A stretch of 64,000 nt of DNA from Mesorhizobium sp. M8A.F.Ca.ET.218.01.1.1. GTDB lineage: Bacteria > Pseudomonadota > Alphaproteobacteria > Rhizobiales > Rhizobiaceae. The stretch spans positions 1 to 64,000 of the forward strand of contig NZ_SRUZ01000012.1 of NCBI RefSeq assembly GCF_004791165.1, in the 5' to 3' direction. A program made the translations under genes and the position numbers. The notes under the pieces are model-generated. The model made no database searches and had not been told where the DNA came from. It worked only from the letters and a program-made list of their open reading frames with translations. Of this stretch, positions 1-11,026 are shown piece after piece (position 1 is the stretch's first letter; each line of letters begins with the position of its first letter).

Positions 1-430
1 TCTTGAATTTCGCTGAGGGCAGTCTTAGAAGCAAACTTCTTCGTCGCCAGCGGCGCACCGCCCTCGTTCGTGAGGCGTATATAGTCGCCACCTACCAAAA
101 CTGTCAACACACCTTCGCAAAGTTTTTGAACTTTTTGCGACAGAAATTTTGGGCACGCTTTGTGGATAGCCGACTGCCCCAGGGGAACAGGGGATAACAG
201 GAGGCCACGGCCACGAAGGAGCCCTATTGCCGCCGCATTGCCGTTCGACACCAAGGCCAACAAGAGAGGCGCAAGCACAGCCGTGCAATGGCGTCTTTAT
301 TGAGCCTCGAAGGGGCGCGCGCGGGAGTCTTATGAATGAAGGCACGCCGCCCGCTTTTCAGAGCGCTCTATAAGAGAAGTGCACGAGGGGAATTCGACCG
401 GGGCCCGAGGCTTCGTTGACTTAACCTGCC
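1..430. other. Gene-poor left edge, probable leader and intergenic region
   Basis: No gene could be supported here. Positions 1-75 would be the leader of the leftward promoter. A short minus-strand frame stays open through the promoter to base 1, but it reads through an AT-rich promoter block and is probably chance. Bases 108-430 separate that promoter from the rightward M23 gene. I see no convincing promoter or hairpin there for the M23 gene. Confidence 0.4.
78..107 (-). promoter_or_regulatory. Canonical sigma-70 promoter firing leftward
   Basis: Read on the minus strand, a perfect -35 TTGACA (102-107) is followed after 18 bases by TATATA (78-83) and then a GC-rich discriminator. Nothing else in the window matches the consensus this well. 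It points off the left edge, so the transcript is not visible. A strong promoter with a GC-rich discriminator is typical of stable-RNA operons, so an rRNA or tRNA operon to the left is a guess. Confidence 0.6.
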
Positions 431-2479
431 GTGACAGGCAAATGTCATGGCCACAACAAAAGCGACCAGCCGTCCCGCCCGGGGAAGAAGCAGCCTTTCT
501 GGATGCCAGATACGGAAGATGTCATAGCCGAACTCGGCAATGAGCCGCCGCTTATCGCGGATGGCCGCAGCGGCCCGCCCGATCGGCGTGAGGTTTCCGC
601 GCGCTGGCTGTCGGGAACATTCCTCACCGGCGTGACCTCGAGCGTGCTGATGGGCGTGGCGCTGTTTGCCGCCCTAGACGGGCGCCAGCAACTGGCGACC
701 CCACCAGAGATCGCCGAACTGATTGGCCTCGCCAGCAATGGCGATTCCGGCGAAGTGGCCAAGACCACCAGGCTGGTGGCGCCGCGCCAGATTGCCAAGG
801 CCAAGGACCGTCGTCGCATGGAAGTGTCGATGGTTACCAAGGTCGGCGACCGCGATGTCATCCACACCATGCCTTTCGTGCAGATCAAGATGGCGCTCGC
901 CGCCGGGCACACCACTAGCCGGCCCTACCCGCCCTTCGACCCGATGCAGGTGTTCGGCAACGATAGCGACGACGGCGCCGCCGCACAGCCGGCGGCGGCG
1001 GCGTCCGCCGCTTCCGGCCAGATCTACGGCGCCAAGGTCGAAAGCGAGATGAGCCTGAAGACCGTCGATTTCCCGATCGAGACGGCCTCCTTCGACGAAA
1101 AGGGCGACCTTTCCGCCGACGAAGTTGAAAAAGTCGTGCGCGAAGCCGGCACCGACCTCAGCGACGGCGCCGTACAGGTCGCTTCGCTCCATTATGTCGA
1201 CCCGCAGCGCTTCGGCGATGCTTTTGCCGAAAGCATGGCCGGCTCCTATGACGTCAAGATCGTCCCCGAAAACGTCTCCGTGGCGCCGCGCGCCAACGCT
1301 GACGACCAGGCGCCGGCTTTCGCCGAAGAAATCATCCCTTTCACCAAGGACACGGACCTCACCGAGGCCTTTGCCGATTCGGGGTACACGGGCGACGATG
1401 CTACCGGCATGGCCGAAGCGATTGCCAAGCTGCTCAACGCCCCGGCGCTCAAGGCCGGAACCGTGTTGCGCGTCGGTCTCGAGGTCCATGGTGACGCCGC
1501 CAAGGTGGTTCGCACCAGCGTCTACGACAAGGCCACGCACATCGTCACCATCGCGCTCGACGATCGCGGTCAGTACGTGCCGGCGCAGGAGCCGGAACCC
1601 AATCCCGAATTGCTGACGGCGTTCGATGACTCGTCGGCTCCGGTGGTGGTGCGCGGCAACCTGCCGAACATTTATGACGGCATCTATCGGACCGCCTATT
1701 CCTACGGCATGTCCAAGGCGATGACTCAGCGGCTGATCAAGCTGCTTGCGTCCGATGTCGACTTCCAGTCGCGGCTCAATCCCGCCGATCGCCTCGAAGT
1801 GCTGTTCTCGCAGCCCGATGGCGATGACCAGACCTCCGACAATTCCGAGCTCCTCTACGTCTCGGCGACGTTCGGCGGAACGACGCGCAATTTCTACCGT
1901 TTTCAAATGCAGGACGGCAGCACGGATTATTTCGACGAGAATGGCAGCAGCGCCCAGCAGTTCCTGCTGCGTAACCCACTGCCGAACGGCAGATTTACCT
2001 CCGGATTTGGCGCTCGCAAGCACCCGATCCTTGGCTATGTCCGCATGCACACCGGCACCGACTGGGCAGCGCCCATCGGGACGCCGATCATCGCCGCGGG
2101 CAATGGCGTCATCGAGAAGGCCGGCTGGGCCGGCGGCTATGGCAAGCAAATCATCATTCGCCACGCCAATGGCTACGAAACCTCCTACAATCACCAGAGC
2201 GCCTTCGCCAAAGGCATCGCCGAGGGCGTGCGCGTCCGCCAGGGCCAGGTTATCGGCTATCTCGGTCAGACTGGCCTGTCCACCGGACCGCATCTTCACT
2301 ACGAGTTGATCGTCAACGGCACCAAAGTCGATTCAATGCGTGTGCGCTTGCCGGTCGGCAAGGTGCTGAAGGGCGACGACCTCGTCGCCTTCAAGCGCGA
2401 GCGTGAACGCATCGACGATCTCCTGAAGCAGGAAGACGGCAACTCGCTGAAGGTCGCCAGCGCCAAGATCGAAGGCTGA
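431..2479 (+). CDS. M23 family metallopeptidase (LytM-type cell-wall endopeptidase)
   Basis: This is a membrane-anchored peptidoglycan endopeptidase of 682 residues. A hydrophobic segment near residues 56-75 puts most of the protein in the periplasm. The long middle part (about 80-500) is Ala/Asp-rich and variable, as in other rhizobial members. The C-terminal LytM domain (about 518-640) has the zinc ligands: the first motif HTGTD begins at His540 and the HLH motif is at residues 621-623. The site is therefore complete and the enzyme should be active, unlike EnvC-type activators. The reading frame opens with GTG at 431; an ATG at 503 is an alternative start. The stop lies 3 bases from the end of the convergent MFS gene, with no room for a terminator. 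Family is certain; the exact bond cut is not. Confidence 0.9.
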   Translation: MTGKCHGHNKSDQPSRPGKKQPFWMPDTEDVIAELGNEPPLIADGRSGPPDRREVSARWLSGTFLTGVTSSVLMGVALFAALDGRQQLATPPEIAELIGLASNGDSGEVAKTTRLVAPRQIAKAKDRRRMEVSMVTKVGDRDVIHTMPFVQIKMALAAGHTTSRPYPPFDPMQVFGNDSDDGAAAQPAAAASAASGQIYGAKVESEMSLKTVDFPIETASFDEKGDLSADEVEKVVREAGTDLSDGAVQVASLHYVDPQRFGDAFAESMAGSYDVKIVPENVSVAPRANADDQAPAFAEEIIPFTKDTDLTEAFADSGYTGDDATGMAEAIAKLLNAPALKAGTVLRVGLEVHGDAAKVVRTSVYDKATHIVTIALDDRGQYVPAQEPEPNPELLTAFDDSSAPVVVRGNLPNIYDGIYRTAYSYGMSKAMTQRLIKLLASDVDFQSRLNPADRLEVLFSQPDGDDQTSDNSELLYVSATFGGTTRNFYRFQMQDGSTDYFDENGSSAQQFLLRNPLPNGRFTSGFGARKHPILGYVRMHTGTDWAAPIGTPIIAAGNGVIEKAGWAGGYGKQIIIRHANGYETSYNHQSAFAKGIAEGVRVRQGQVIGYLGQTGLSTGPHLHYELIVNGTKVDSMRVRLPVGKVLKGDDLVAFKRERERIDDLLKQEDGNSLKVASAKIEG

Positions 2480-2482
2480 GTC

Positions 2483-4048
2483 TTAGCCTTTGTGCTGCCG
2501 AGGTTCGGCGCGCCGCGGCCACGGCAGCGCCTCGCCGGAAATCGTCATCCACGCAATGACAGCGGAAAGCAGGCATAGCAGCGCGGTTACCGAGGAGACG
2601 GCGGAAAAAGCGGCGTCGCTGGCGGCGATTCTTGCCGCATCGAGTGCCGGCGAAAGTCCCGTTGGCGGCGGTTCGCCGAAGCCAGGCAGGCCGGGCCCGG
2701 CGTTTCCCTCCAGGGCATTGGCGTAGATCCAGGCAGCGAGCGACCCCATCGCCGCCACCGCGATCAGACCGCCGATGCGCGAGACGGCGTTGTTGATGCC
2801 GGAAGCCGCGCCGGTGTCCTTGTCTTCCACCGCCGTCATGATCGCGGTCGACAATGGCGACACGACCAACGCCATGCCGAGTCCCATCAGCGCCATCAAC
2901 GGGAAGATGCCAGTCCAGAAATGGTGAAAGCCGGCATGGGTGAGCAAGGCCAGCCCGGCGAAGGCAATCGCCACGATCAGACTGCCGCAGGCAATTGGAA
3001 GACGTGGCCCGATCCGGTCCGACAGCTTGCCGACGGGTCCTGACAAAAGCGCGATCGCTGCGGACAGCGGCAGGAAGATGAAGCCGACCTCGGCCGTGCT
3101 CAGCCCCCAACCGGCTATCAGCAGCATCGGCAGGTAAAAAAGATTGGCCGACAGCGCGAAATAGAGGAAGAATGTCGCGACATTGGCCCCGGCGAAAGCA
3201 CCGATGCGAAACAGGCTGAGGTCGATCATCGGCTCGCGCTGCCGCCGCTCGAACAGGATGAAGACCACAAGCAGCACGGCGCCGGCGGCAATCGTTGGAC
3301 CGGCCATGCGGCTCTCGCCGCTGGCGCTCATCAAAGTCAGCCCATAAGCGAGCGCGCCGAAGGCCAGCGTCGCAAGCGCACCACCGGCAAGGTCAAGGCT
3401 GCGTTTCTGCGTCGGCGCATCGGCCGGAATCTTGGCGAGCAGCAGATAGATCGAGATCAGGCCGAGTGGCAGGTTGACGGCAAAGATCGCACGCCAGATG
3501 CCATCGCCGAAAGCCGACAGCACCAGGCCGCCGAGCACCGGGCCGAGAGCGGTGGTCAGCGCCGAGGCCGCCGCCCAGATGCCGATCGCGCGACCGCGTT
3601 CCTTCTTCGGATAAGCCTTGGCGATGATGGCGAGACTGCCCGGCACCATGATCGCGGCGCCAGTCCCCTGGAGAGCGCGAAAAGCGATCAGCACGACAGC
3701 GTTCGGCGCCAGCGCACAGGCAAGCGAGGCCGCGACGAACAGCGCAATGCCGGCCACGAAAGCACGGCGGAGCCCGAACCGGTCGCCTGCAGCACCGCCG
3801 GCGAGGATCAGCGCCGAGAGCGTCAGCGCATAGGCATTGGAGATCCACTGCGCCTCGGCAAGGCTGGCGCCGAGGTTGACGCGGATCGCCGGCATGGCGA
3901 TCGCCAGGATCGACCCGTCGATGAAGCCGAGCGCCGAGGCCAGGATCGCCGCGACCAGCACATAACGCCGCTGCGATTGCGGGCAGAACGTGCCATTCGC
4001 GACCGGAGCGGTCAGCGGAACGGCGGCGGCTTCATTGGGTGAATGCAT
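2483..4048 (-). CDS. MFS drug efflux transporter, DHA2 (EmrB/QacA) type
   Basis: A proton-driven multidrug exporter of the inner membrane, 521 residues, long enough for the 14 helices of the DHA2 group. The loop after helix 2 carries motif A (GDRFGLRRAF, residues 88-97). Helix 5 carries the antiporter motif C (ALGPVLGG, about 167-174), which marks drug:H+ antiporters. The N terminus up to residue 28 is hydrophilic and cytoplasmic. No membrane-fusion partner (EmrA type) is adjacent, so it probably works alone. The gene ends 3 bases from the convergent M23 gene. The neighbouring TMEM175-type gene runs the other way, with 152 bases between them. The substrate cannot be inferred. Confidence 0.9.
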   Translation of the reverse strand: MHSPNEAAAVPLTAPVANGTFCPQSQRRYVLVAAILASALGFIDGSILAIAMPAIRVNLGASLAEAQWISNAYALTLSALILAGGAAGDRFGLRRAFVAGIALFVAASLACALAPNAVVLIAFRALQGTGAAIMVPGSLAIIAKAYPKKERGRAIGIWAAASALTTALGPVLGGLVLSAFGDGIWRAIFAVNLPLGLISIYLLLAKIPADAPTQKRSLDLAGGALATLAFGALAYGLTLMSASGESRMAGPTIAAGAVLLVVFILFERRQREPMIDLSLFRIGAFAGANVATFFLYFALSANLFYLPMLLIAGWGLSTAEVGFIFLPLSAAIALLSGPVGKLSDRIGPRLPIACGSLIVAIAFAGLALLTHAGFHHFWTGIFPLMALMGLGMALVVSPLSTAIMTAVEDKDTGAASGINNAVSRIGGLIAVAAMGSLAAWIYANALEGNAGPGLPGFGEPPPTGLSPALDAARIAASDAAFSAVSSVTALLCLLSAVIAWMTISGEALPWPRRAEPRQHKG

Positions 4049-4200
4049 GCCACCTGATTAGACCGGCGGCGCACCGGCAACAACCAGCCAGAGACTGGTT
4101 GCCCTTGAAACCAGCCCTATTGCTAGGGATCGCATCTGCCCCGATGCAAACCGCGGCAGTCATGCTAGGTTTTCTCCAGAGCCGGGGGCAGGAGAATTCG

Positions 4201-4833
4201 ATGAAGCGTCCACTCGAAGCCTCCGTTGAGGGGCGCGGCCGTATCGTCGGTATCACCGATGGCGTATTCGCCATCGCGCTTACCCTGATCGTGCTCGAGA
4301 TCAGGGTGCCGGTGCATCAGGCGATTCATTCCGAACACGATCTGCTTGTCGCCATCGCCGCACTGGCGCCCCGCTTTCTGACCTATGCCTTGAGCTTCCT
4401 GACCCTGACCATCTTCTGGTTCGGCCAGCAGGCGCAGCATGGTTTGATCGCCAAATCCGACAGGCGGCTGGCCACGCTGAACCTGTGCTTTCTCGCCTTC
4501 ATCGCGCTCTTGCCGTTCTCGACCGACTTGCTGGCTGATTTCCTCGAATTCAGGACCGCGGTGCTGGTCTACTGGGTCAACCTGCTGATGCTCGGCGTCA
4601 CGCTGTTCGCCAGCTGGCGCTACGCGGATAAGAACGGCTTTGTCGCGGAAGATGTTGACGCGCAGACGAGGCGCACGGTCTATCTGCGCATCGTCAAGGC
4701 CCAGATCCTGTGGGCGGTCGGCGGCGCACTCTGCCTGATCAGCCCGCTGCTCAGCGTCGGCTTCATTCTGGTCGTGCAGTTGATCTATGCCGCGGCGCCA
4801 CGCGGCTCATTGCTGCGCAACGTCATCGGCTGA
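4201..4833 (+). CDS. TMEM175/DUF1211 family potassium channel-like membrane protein
   Basis: A 210-residue integral membrane protein. Near the N terminus it has the family signature RIVGITDGVFAIALTLIV, a variant of the FSDGVFAIA motif of helix 1. About six hydrophobic segments follow, fitting bacterial TMEM175 homologues that form K+-permeable channels. The ATG at 4201 is preceded by AGGAG, so it is preferred over an in-frame codon 162 bases upstream. The last 27 bases overlap the 3' end of the convergent L,D-transpeptidase gene. Family assignment is good; channel activity is inferred from homologues only. Confidence 0.82.
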   Translation: MKRPLEASVEGRGRIVGITDGVFAIALTLIVLEIRVPVHQAIHSEHDLLVAIAALAPRFLTYALSFLTLTIFWFGQQAQHGLIAKSDRRLATLNLCFLAFIALLPFSTDLLADFLEFRTAVLVYWVNLLMLGVTLFASWRYADKNGFVAEDVDAQTRRTVYLRIVKAQILWAVGGALCLISPLLSVGFILVVQLIYAAAPRGSLLRNVIG

Positions 4834-6327
4834 AGGTCCGCCAAGGAATTCCACGGTAACGCCTGGCGACACCAGCTTGGCGAGCTCGCGCGCGTCCCAG
4901 TTCGTCAGGCGGACGCAGCCATGGCTTTCGGTCTTGCCTATCTTCGACGGCTCGGGCGTTCCGTGGATGCCGTAGGTCGGTTTGTCCAAGGCGATCCAGA
5001 CCGACCCGACAGGTCCGTTGGGGCCTGGCGGAACGGTAAGAATCTTGTCGTTCTCGCCTTGCTTGAAATTGATGTTCGGATTGTAGGTGTAGTTCGGGTC
5101 GAGCGCGATGCGCGACACGGCGTGGATGCCGGTGGGCGACGGCGTGTCCGCCGAGCCGATGGTGGCCGGATAGGCTGCTACCAGCTTGCCGCCGCCATCG
5201 TAGGCGTACACCTCTTTCTTGGTCTTGTCGGCGACGATGCGCACGACCGGCGTAGACACCAGCTTGCCGAAATTGGCGACCTTGATGATCGTGCCGGGCC
5301 GGTTGAAGTCGAGGCCCTTGTTGATCGACTTCAGATAGTTCTCGTCCATGTGGAAGCGCTCCGCCAGCGCCTCGGTGACAGAGGTGTAGCACATGCAGTT
5401 GAGCTGCGCCTTCTGACTGTAGTCTTCCGGGATGGAGGCGACATACGGCCCGGCTGCGTCCTCCGCCGTGATGGTGTAGTTGGCGAAGGCATCGCCGCCG
5501 GATTGCGAGAGTGCTGACTGGATGCCGACCGCATCGGTCGATTTGAGGCTGCTGCCGTTGATCTCGTTGTAGGCGGCGAGCGCCTTGTCGACATTCGAGC
5601 CGAAGCGCCCGTCGATGACGCCAGGCGAAGCACCGCCACGGTCGAGCAGCACCTGCAGCGCTGCCACATCCTGGCGTGCGCCCAGCGAAAGCGACGGGTC
5701 GACCGACGTCTTGCCGCCAGCGTTTGGCGGCAATGCCGCCTGGTCGGAGGGCGCCTGTTCCGTCGGATCTGCCGGCTGGAGGGGGTCTATCGACGCCTCG
5801 TTCAGCGGTTGGCGCTTGATGGTGCCCGGCTCTGCCGGCTGCGGCGCATCGGGATAATTGTTATCGTAATTGCCTTCGTCCTGCGGTGCCGGCGGATAGG
5901 CATCGACTGAATTGCGCCCGTCAGGGTCGTATTCGTCGGCTGGTGGCGGGATGACCCGGCCCTCTTCTTCCAGTTGCTTGCGGCGGAAGCGTGCCATGTC
6001 CTGGGGATCGTCGAGATAGTAGCGATCATCGTCGGCGGGGGCACGGCCGAGTTCTCGCATCCGCGTCTCGCGGCGCAGCGCCCGCCGGTCGAGCCTGGTC
6101 TGCGGCGGCTGGATGGCGATCACCTTGCCGGTATCGGCATCGACGATGACGCGGTTGCCCCTGGCATCGTAATAAATGTCGAGATTGCCGTCCTGGGCGA
6201 GCAGAATGCCGCCACTCTCGGCCGCGCGAACAGGCTGGGCCGCGCCGTCATGCGTCGGCGCCGCGAACGCGTTGGAAAACACCAGTCCCGCAGCAAGCGC
6301 CGAAAGGGTGAAGATAGTGCGCAGCAT
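4807..6327 (-). CDS. L,D-transpeptidase (YkuD domain) with peptidoglycan-binding domain
   Basis: A periplasmic enzyme that makes 3-3 cross-links or attaches proteins to peptidoglycan, 506 residues. An N-terminal signal peptide ends near AFA/A (about residue 22). A Pro/Asp/Gln-rich linker fills roughly 60-200. A peptidoglycan-binding domain lies around 215-270. The C-terminal YkuD domain has the conserved HG (His455) and the SHGCVRL motif with catalytic Cys471. The start at 6327 has GGAGAG about 9 bases upstream and begins directly at the signal peptide; a longer in-frame extension is not convincing. The gene overlaps the convergent TMEM175-type gene by 27 bases. Rhizobiales carry many such paralogues, so the specific role is open. 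Confidence 0.9.
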   Translation of the reverse strand: MLRTIFTLSALAAGLVFSNAFAAPTHDGAAQPVRAAESGGILLAQDGNLDIYYDARGNRVIVDADTGKVIAIQPPQTRLDRRALRRETRMRELGRAPADDDRYYLDDPQDMARFRRKQLEEEGRVIPPPADEYDPDGRNSVDAYPPAPQDEGNYDNNYPDAPQPAEPGTIKRQPLNEASIDPLQPADPTEQAPSDQAALPPNAGGKTSVDPSLSLGARQDVAALQVLLDRGGASPGVIDGRFGSNVDKALAAYNEINGSSLKSTDAVGIQSALSQSGGDAFANYTITAEDAAGPYVASIPEDYSQKAQLNCMCYTSVTEALAERFHMDENYLKSINKGLDFNRPGTIIKVANFGKLVSTPVVRIVADKTKKEVYAYDGGGKLVAAYPATIGSADTPSPTGIHAVSRIALDPNYTYNPNINFKQGENDKILTVPPGPNGPVGSVWIALDKPTYGIHGTPEPSKIGKTESHGCVRLTNWDARELAKLVSPGVTVEFLGGPSADDVAQQ

Positions 6328-6477
6328 AGTAGCGAAACTCTCCGGTCCGTATGTGCCGCCGCCCGGCATTGTGCAGTTCGGCGAACCCCTTCGCCAGCAA
6401 ACCAGTTACCCACCATATGGTTCCATCATGAACCGGGCATGAAGATGGCGGTCTTCCGGCGCCTCGAGGAATATTAG

Positions 6478-6855
6478 CTAGCCCACGCCAAGCCCCAATT
6501 CCTTGCGCGCCTGCTTCGTCAGCTTCAGAGCAACCAGGCGATGACTCTCGCGCAAATAGTCCTTCAGCGCACCATCATCCATGCTCTGGCTTGTCTGACG
6601 CTGGATCCACTTCATGCCGCGGGAGGCAAGATAGGGCGCGGGGCGCAGGCCGGGCTGCTCCTTGAGCACGTCATAGGCAACATCGGAGCATTTGAAGGTG
6701 ACGAAAAGCTGCTCACCCTGATCCCAGCCACCGATCGCAAACACCTTGGTCCCGACCTTCCAGACATGGGCGCCGCCCCATTGCACCACGTGGATCGTTG
6801 CAGGCAGCGAGCCGCAGAAGCCGTTGTAGTCGTCCAGCGTCATCCGGCCCCCCAT
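6478..6855 (-). CDS. MmcQ/YjbR family protein
   Basis: A 125-residue cytoplasmic protein of the MmcQ/YjbR family, a small fold with the CyaY-like or double-wing shape suspected of DNA binding. Family marks are the early segment with VQWGG.HVWKVGTKVFA, the central LFVTFKCSD strand and a late segment ending YLRESHRLVALKL. The codon at 6855 could be the start, but the ATG at 6843 (MTLDDYNGF) is equally possible. It lies 46 bases upstream of the end of clpB's reading direction and is transcribed leftward like clpB. No function is established for the family. Confidence 0.85.
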   Translation of the reverse strand: MGGRMTLDDYNGFCGSLPATIHVVQWGGAHVWKVGTKVFAIGGWDQGEQLFVTFKCSDVAYDVLKEQPGLRPAPYLASRGMKWIQRQTSQSMDDGALKDYLRESHRLVALKLTKQARKELGLGVG

Positions 6856-6866
6856 GATATATGAAG

Positions 6867-6897
6867 ACGCCGCGCGCCCATACTGGACACGCGGCGT
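6867..6897 (-). terminator. Possible terminator of clpB
   Basis: An 8-bp perfect inverted repeat ACGCCGCG/CGCGGCGT with a 15-base loop lies just after the clpB stop codon. It is not followed by a clean U run on the minus strand, so intrinsic termination is uncertain. Confidence 0.35.
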
Positions 6898-6901
6898 TGG
6901 A

Positions 6902-9508
<2,607 letters not shown>

Positions 9509-9601
9509 ATCTGTCTCCTTCCATCACCAGCCCGCTTTGCGGCACCGGATCAGATTGCGGTGACGGACCCGCCCATTCGAGCCGGATCCCGTTCAGCCGA
9601 G

Positions 9602-9630
9602 ATATGGTGCATGCGGCATGCTGTCTCAAG
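9602..9630 (-). promoter_or_regulatory. Sigma-32 (heat-shock) type promoter of clpB
   Basis: On the minus strand CTTGAGA (9624-9630) and CACCATAT (9602-9609) are separated by 14 bases. This closely matches the RpoH consensus CTTGAAA-N13-15-CCCCATNT. It faces clpB, a classical RpoH target, and leaves a leader of about 90 bases. Confidence 0.65.
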
Positions 9631-9679
9631 ACGCATTGATGTCTGTCAATCGATAATATTCCACGTCAGCCCAAACGAA

Positions 9680-9705
9680 AACGGCGGGGATTTCTCCCCG
9701 CCGTT
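9680..9705 (-). terminator. Rho-independent terminator of the DUF4167 gene
   Basis: An 11-bp perfect stem AACGGCGGGGA/TCCCCGCCGTT closes a 4-base loop. On the minus strand it is followed by TTTTCGTTT. It lies 24 bases past the stop of the DUF4167 gene and ends the leftward housekeeping block before the clpB promoter. Confidence 0.75.
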
Positions 9706-9728
9706 CAATGTCTTGCGGTGCCGTTCGA

Positions 9729-10724
9729 TCAGTTGTCGATGTCGGTGATCACGGGTTCGGCGCTGCCGCCGTCGACCGGAGCCGCGGCCGTCTCGCCCGC
9801 ATCCGCATTGTCGCCGCCACCCTCGACCTGGTCGGGATTGGTGCGCGGACGGCGCGGACGCCGTGGGCGGCGAGCAGCACCGCTCTCGGCCGCCTCGTTG
9901 AGTTCGGCTTGAGCGGCCAGACCTGCCGGTGAGAAATTCTCGAACCGTGGAGCCGGCTCGGCTGCCGCCACGGTCTCGGACGGCGACGCGGGCTCTGCCT
10001 GCACTTCAGTCTGTCCCGAGGCCTCGTTGCGCTGCTGCTGGCCGCCTTGTTCGGCCGAAGCATAGTCGCGCTGGCCGTTCTGGCCATAGCCGCCGTTAGG
10101 GCGACGATCGCGATGGCGCCCGCCATTGTTGTTGTCGCGGCCGCTGTTGTTGCGCCCGCCATTGTCACGCCCGCCATTGTCGCGCCCGCTATTGTCACGA
10201 TTGTCGCGACCGTCCCGGTTTAGCGCAACCTCGGCCGGCATGCCCTCGATCACCGGCTGCGGGCCAGCGCCGTGGTTGACCACGGGAACCTGTGGATCGG
10301 AACCAGCATTGCCGCTGCTATTGGACGCCCCACTGTTGCCGGCCCCACTGTTGCCAGCATTGTCGAACTCGTCGCGATCCTCATCGCCGTCCTCGTCGAA
10401 CTCGTCGCGGTTCTGCTGGACGTTCTGGATCGGCATCTGCGCCTGCGCGGCGGCGATGATGCGGTTGTAGTGCTCGGCGTGCTGGAGATAGTTCTCCGCC
10501 ATGACCCGGTCGCCGGAGCTTTGCGCATCGCGGGCCAAGGTGGCGTATTTTTCGGCGATCTGCTGAGCCGATCCACGGATCTTCACGTCCGGGCCGTTGC
10601 TCTCGTAGTTGCGCGTCAGGGGATTTGGTCCCTTGCGGTTGTTGTTATTGTTATTGTTATTGCCACCGCCGCCGCCATTGTTGTTGCGACCGCGCATGCG
10701 CCTGTTCTGCTGTTGTGGCCTCAT
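9729..10724 (-). CDS. DUF4167 domain-containing low-complexity protein
   Basis: A 331-residue protein. The conserved DUF4167 core is at about 30-95, with the recognisable segment DVKIRGSAQQIAEKYATLA and a following helix pair with YLQHAEHYNRII. The N terminus is RGRNNN/GGGG/N8. The centre has GRDN/GGRNN repeats, and the tail has an RRPRRPRRPR run. Basic Arg/Gly-rich tails flanking a helical core suggest nucleic-acid or ribosome contact, but no function is known. A GAGAG stretch precedes the ATG at 10724. It lies downstream of prmC in the typical Rhizobiales order, 302 bases away and possibly on its own promoter. The trinucleotide-rich Asn tract makes its length likely to vary between strains. 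Confidence 0.85.
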   Translation of the reverse strand: MRPQQQNRRMRGRNNNGGGGGNNNNNNNNRKGPNPLTRNYESNGPDVKIRGSAQQIAEKYATLARDAQSSGDRVMAENYLQHAEHYNRIIAAAQAQMPIQNVQQNRDEFDEDGDEDRDEFDNAGNSGAGNSGASNSSGNAGSDPQVPVVNHGAGPQPVIEGMPAEVALNRDGRDNRDNSGRDNGGRDNGGRNNSGRDNNNGGRHRDRRPNGGYGQNGQRDYASAEQGGQQQRNEASGQTEVQAEPASPSETVAAAEPAPRFENFSPAGLAAQAELNEAAESGAARRPRRPRRPRTNPDQVEGGGDNADAGETAAAPVDGGSAEPVITDIDN

Positions 10725-11026
10725 TAGACTCTCTTCATAGTGAAATTTTCGAAAAACTCTTCACGAACGGAGGCGCTCATGCAGCCAGCCGTTTCGTTTC
10801 TTCACCGGCGTTCGCCCGCATCGATTGCGTTGGCGCCACGTGCCATCCTGTTCCGGTTACATCACTTGCCGGACGATTCCCGCACGAAGCTTGGGCGTCG
10901 TTTGCGCAAGAAGGCAGCTATTTCCAAGGAAACCGAATCGCTAAGAGCACTGCCTGCTTCGTCTCATCCGGTAAGGCGACCCTAGCTGCATTCCCCGGCA
11001 TTGCCAAGCGGTTTTTTCGCACTGCG
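10725..11026. other. Intergenic region between prmC and the DUF4167 gene
   Basis: About 300 bases without a supportable gene. A frame of about 80 codons on the plus strand (10740-10985) shows no conserved features and runs against the operon. The spacer must hold the promoter or leader of the DUF4167 gene on the minus strand, but I found no -35/-10 pair clear enough to mark and no hairpin ending prmC. Confidence 0.4.

Noticed and set aside
674..2299. Antisense frame within the M23 gene
   Set aside because: The plus-strand frame holds a complete LytM domain with zinc ligands. The antisense product is featureless.
10130..10220. Short regular repeats resembling a CRISPR or tandem array
   Set aside because: They are in-frame codons for GRDN/GGRNN repeats of the DUF4167 protein and lack unique spacers.
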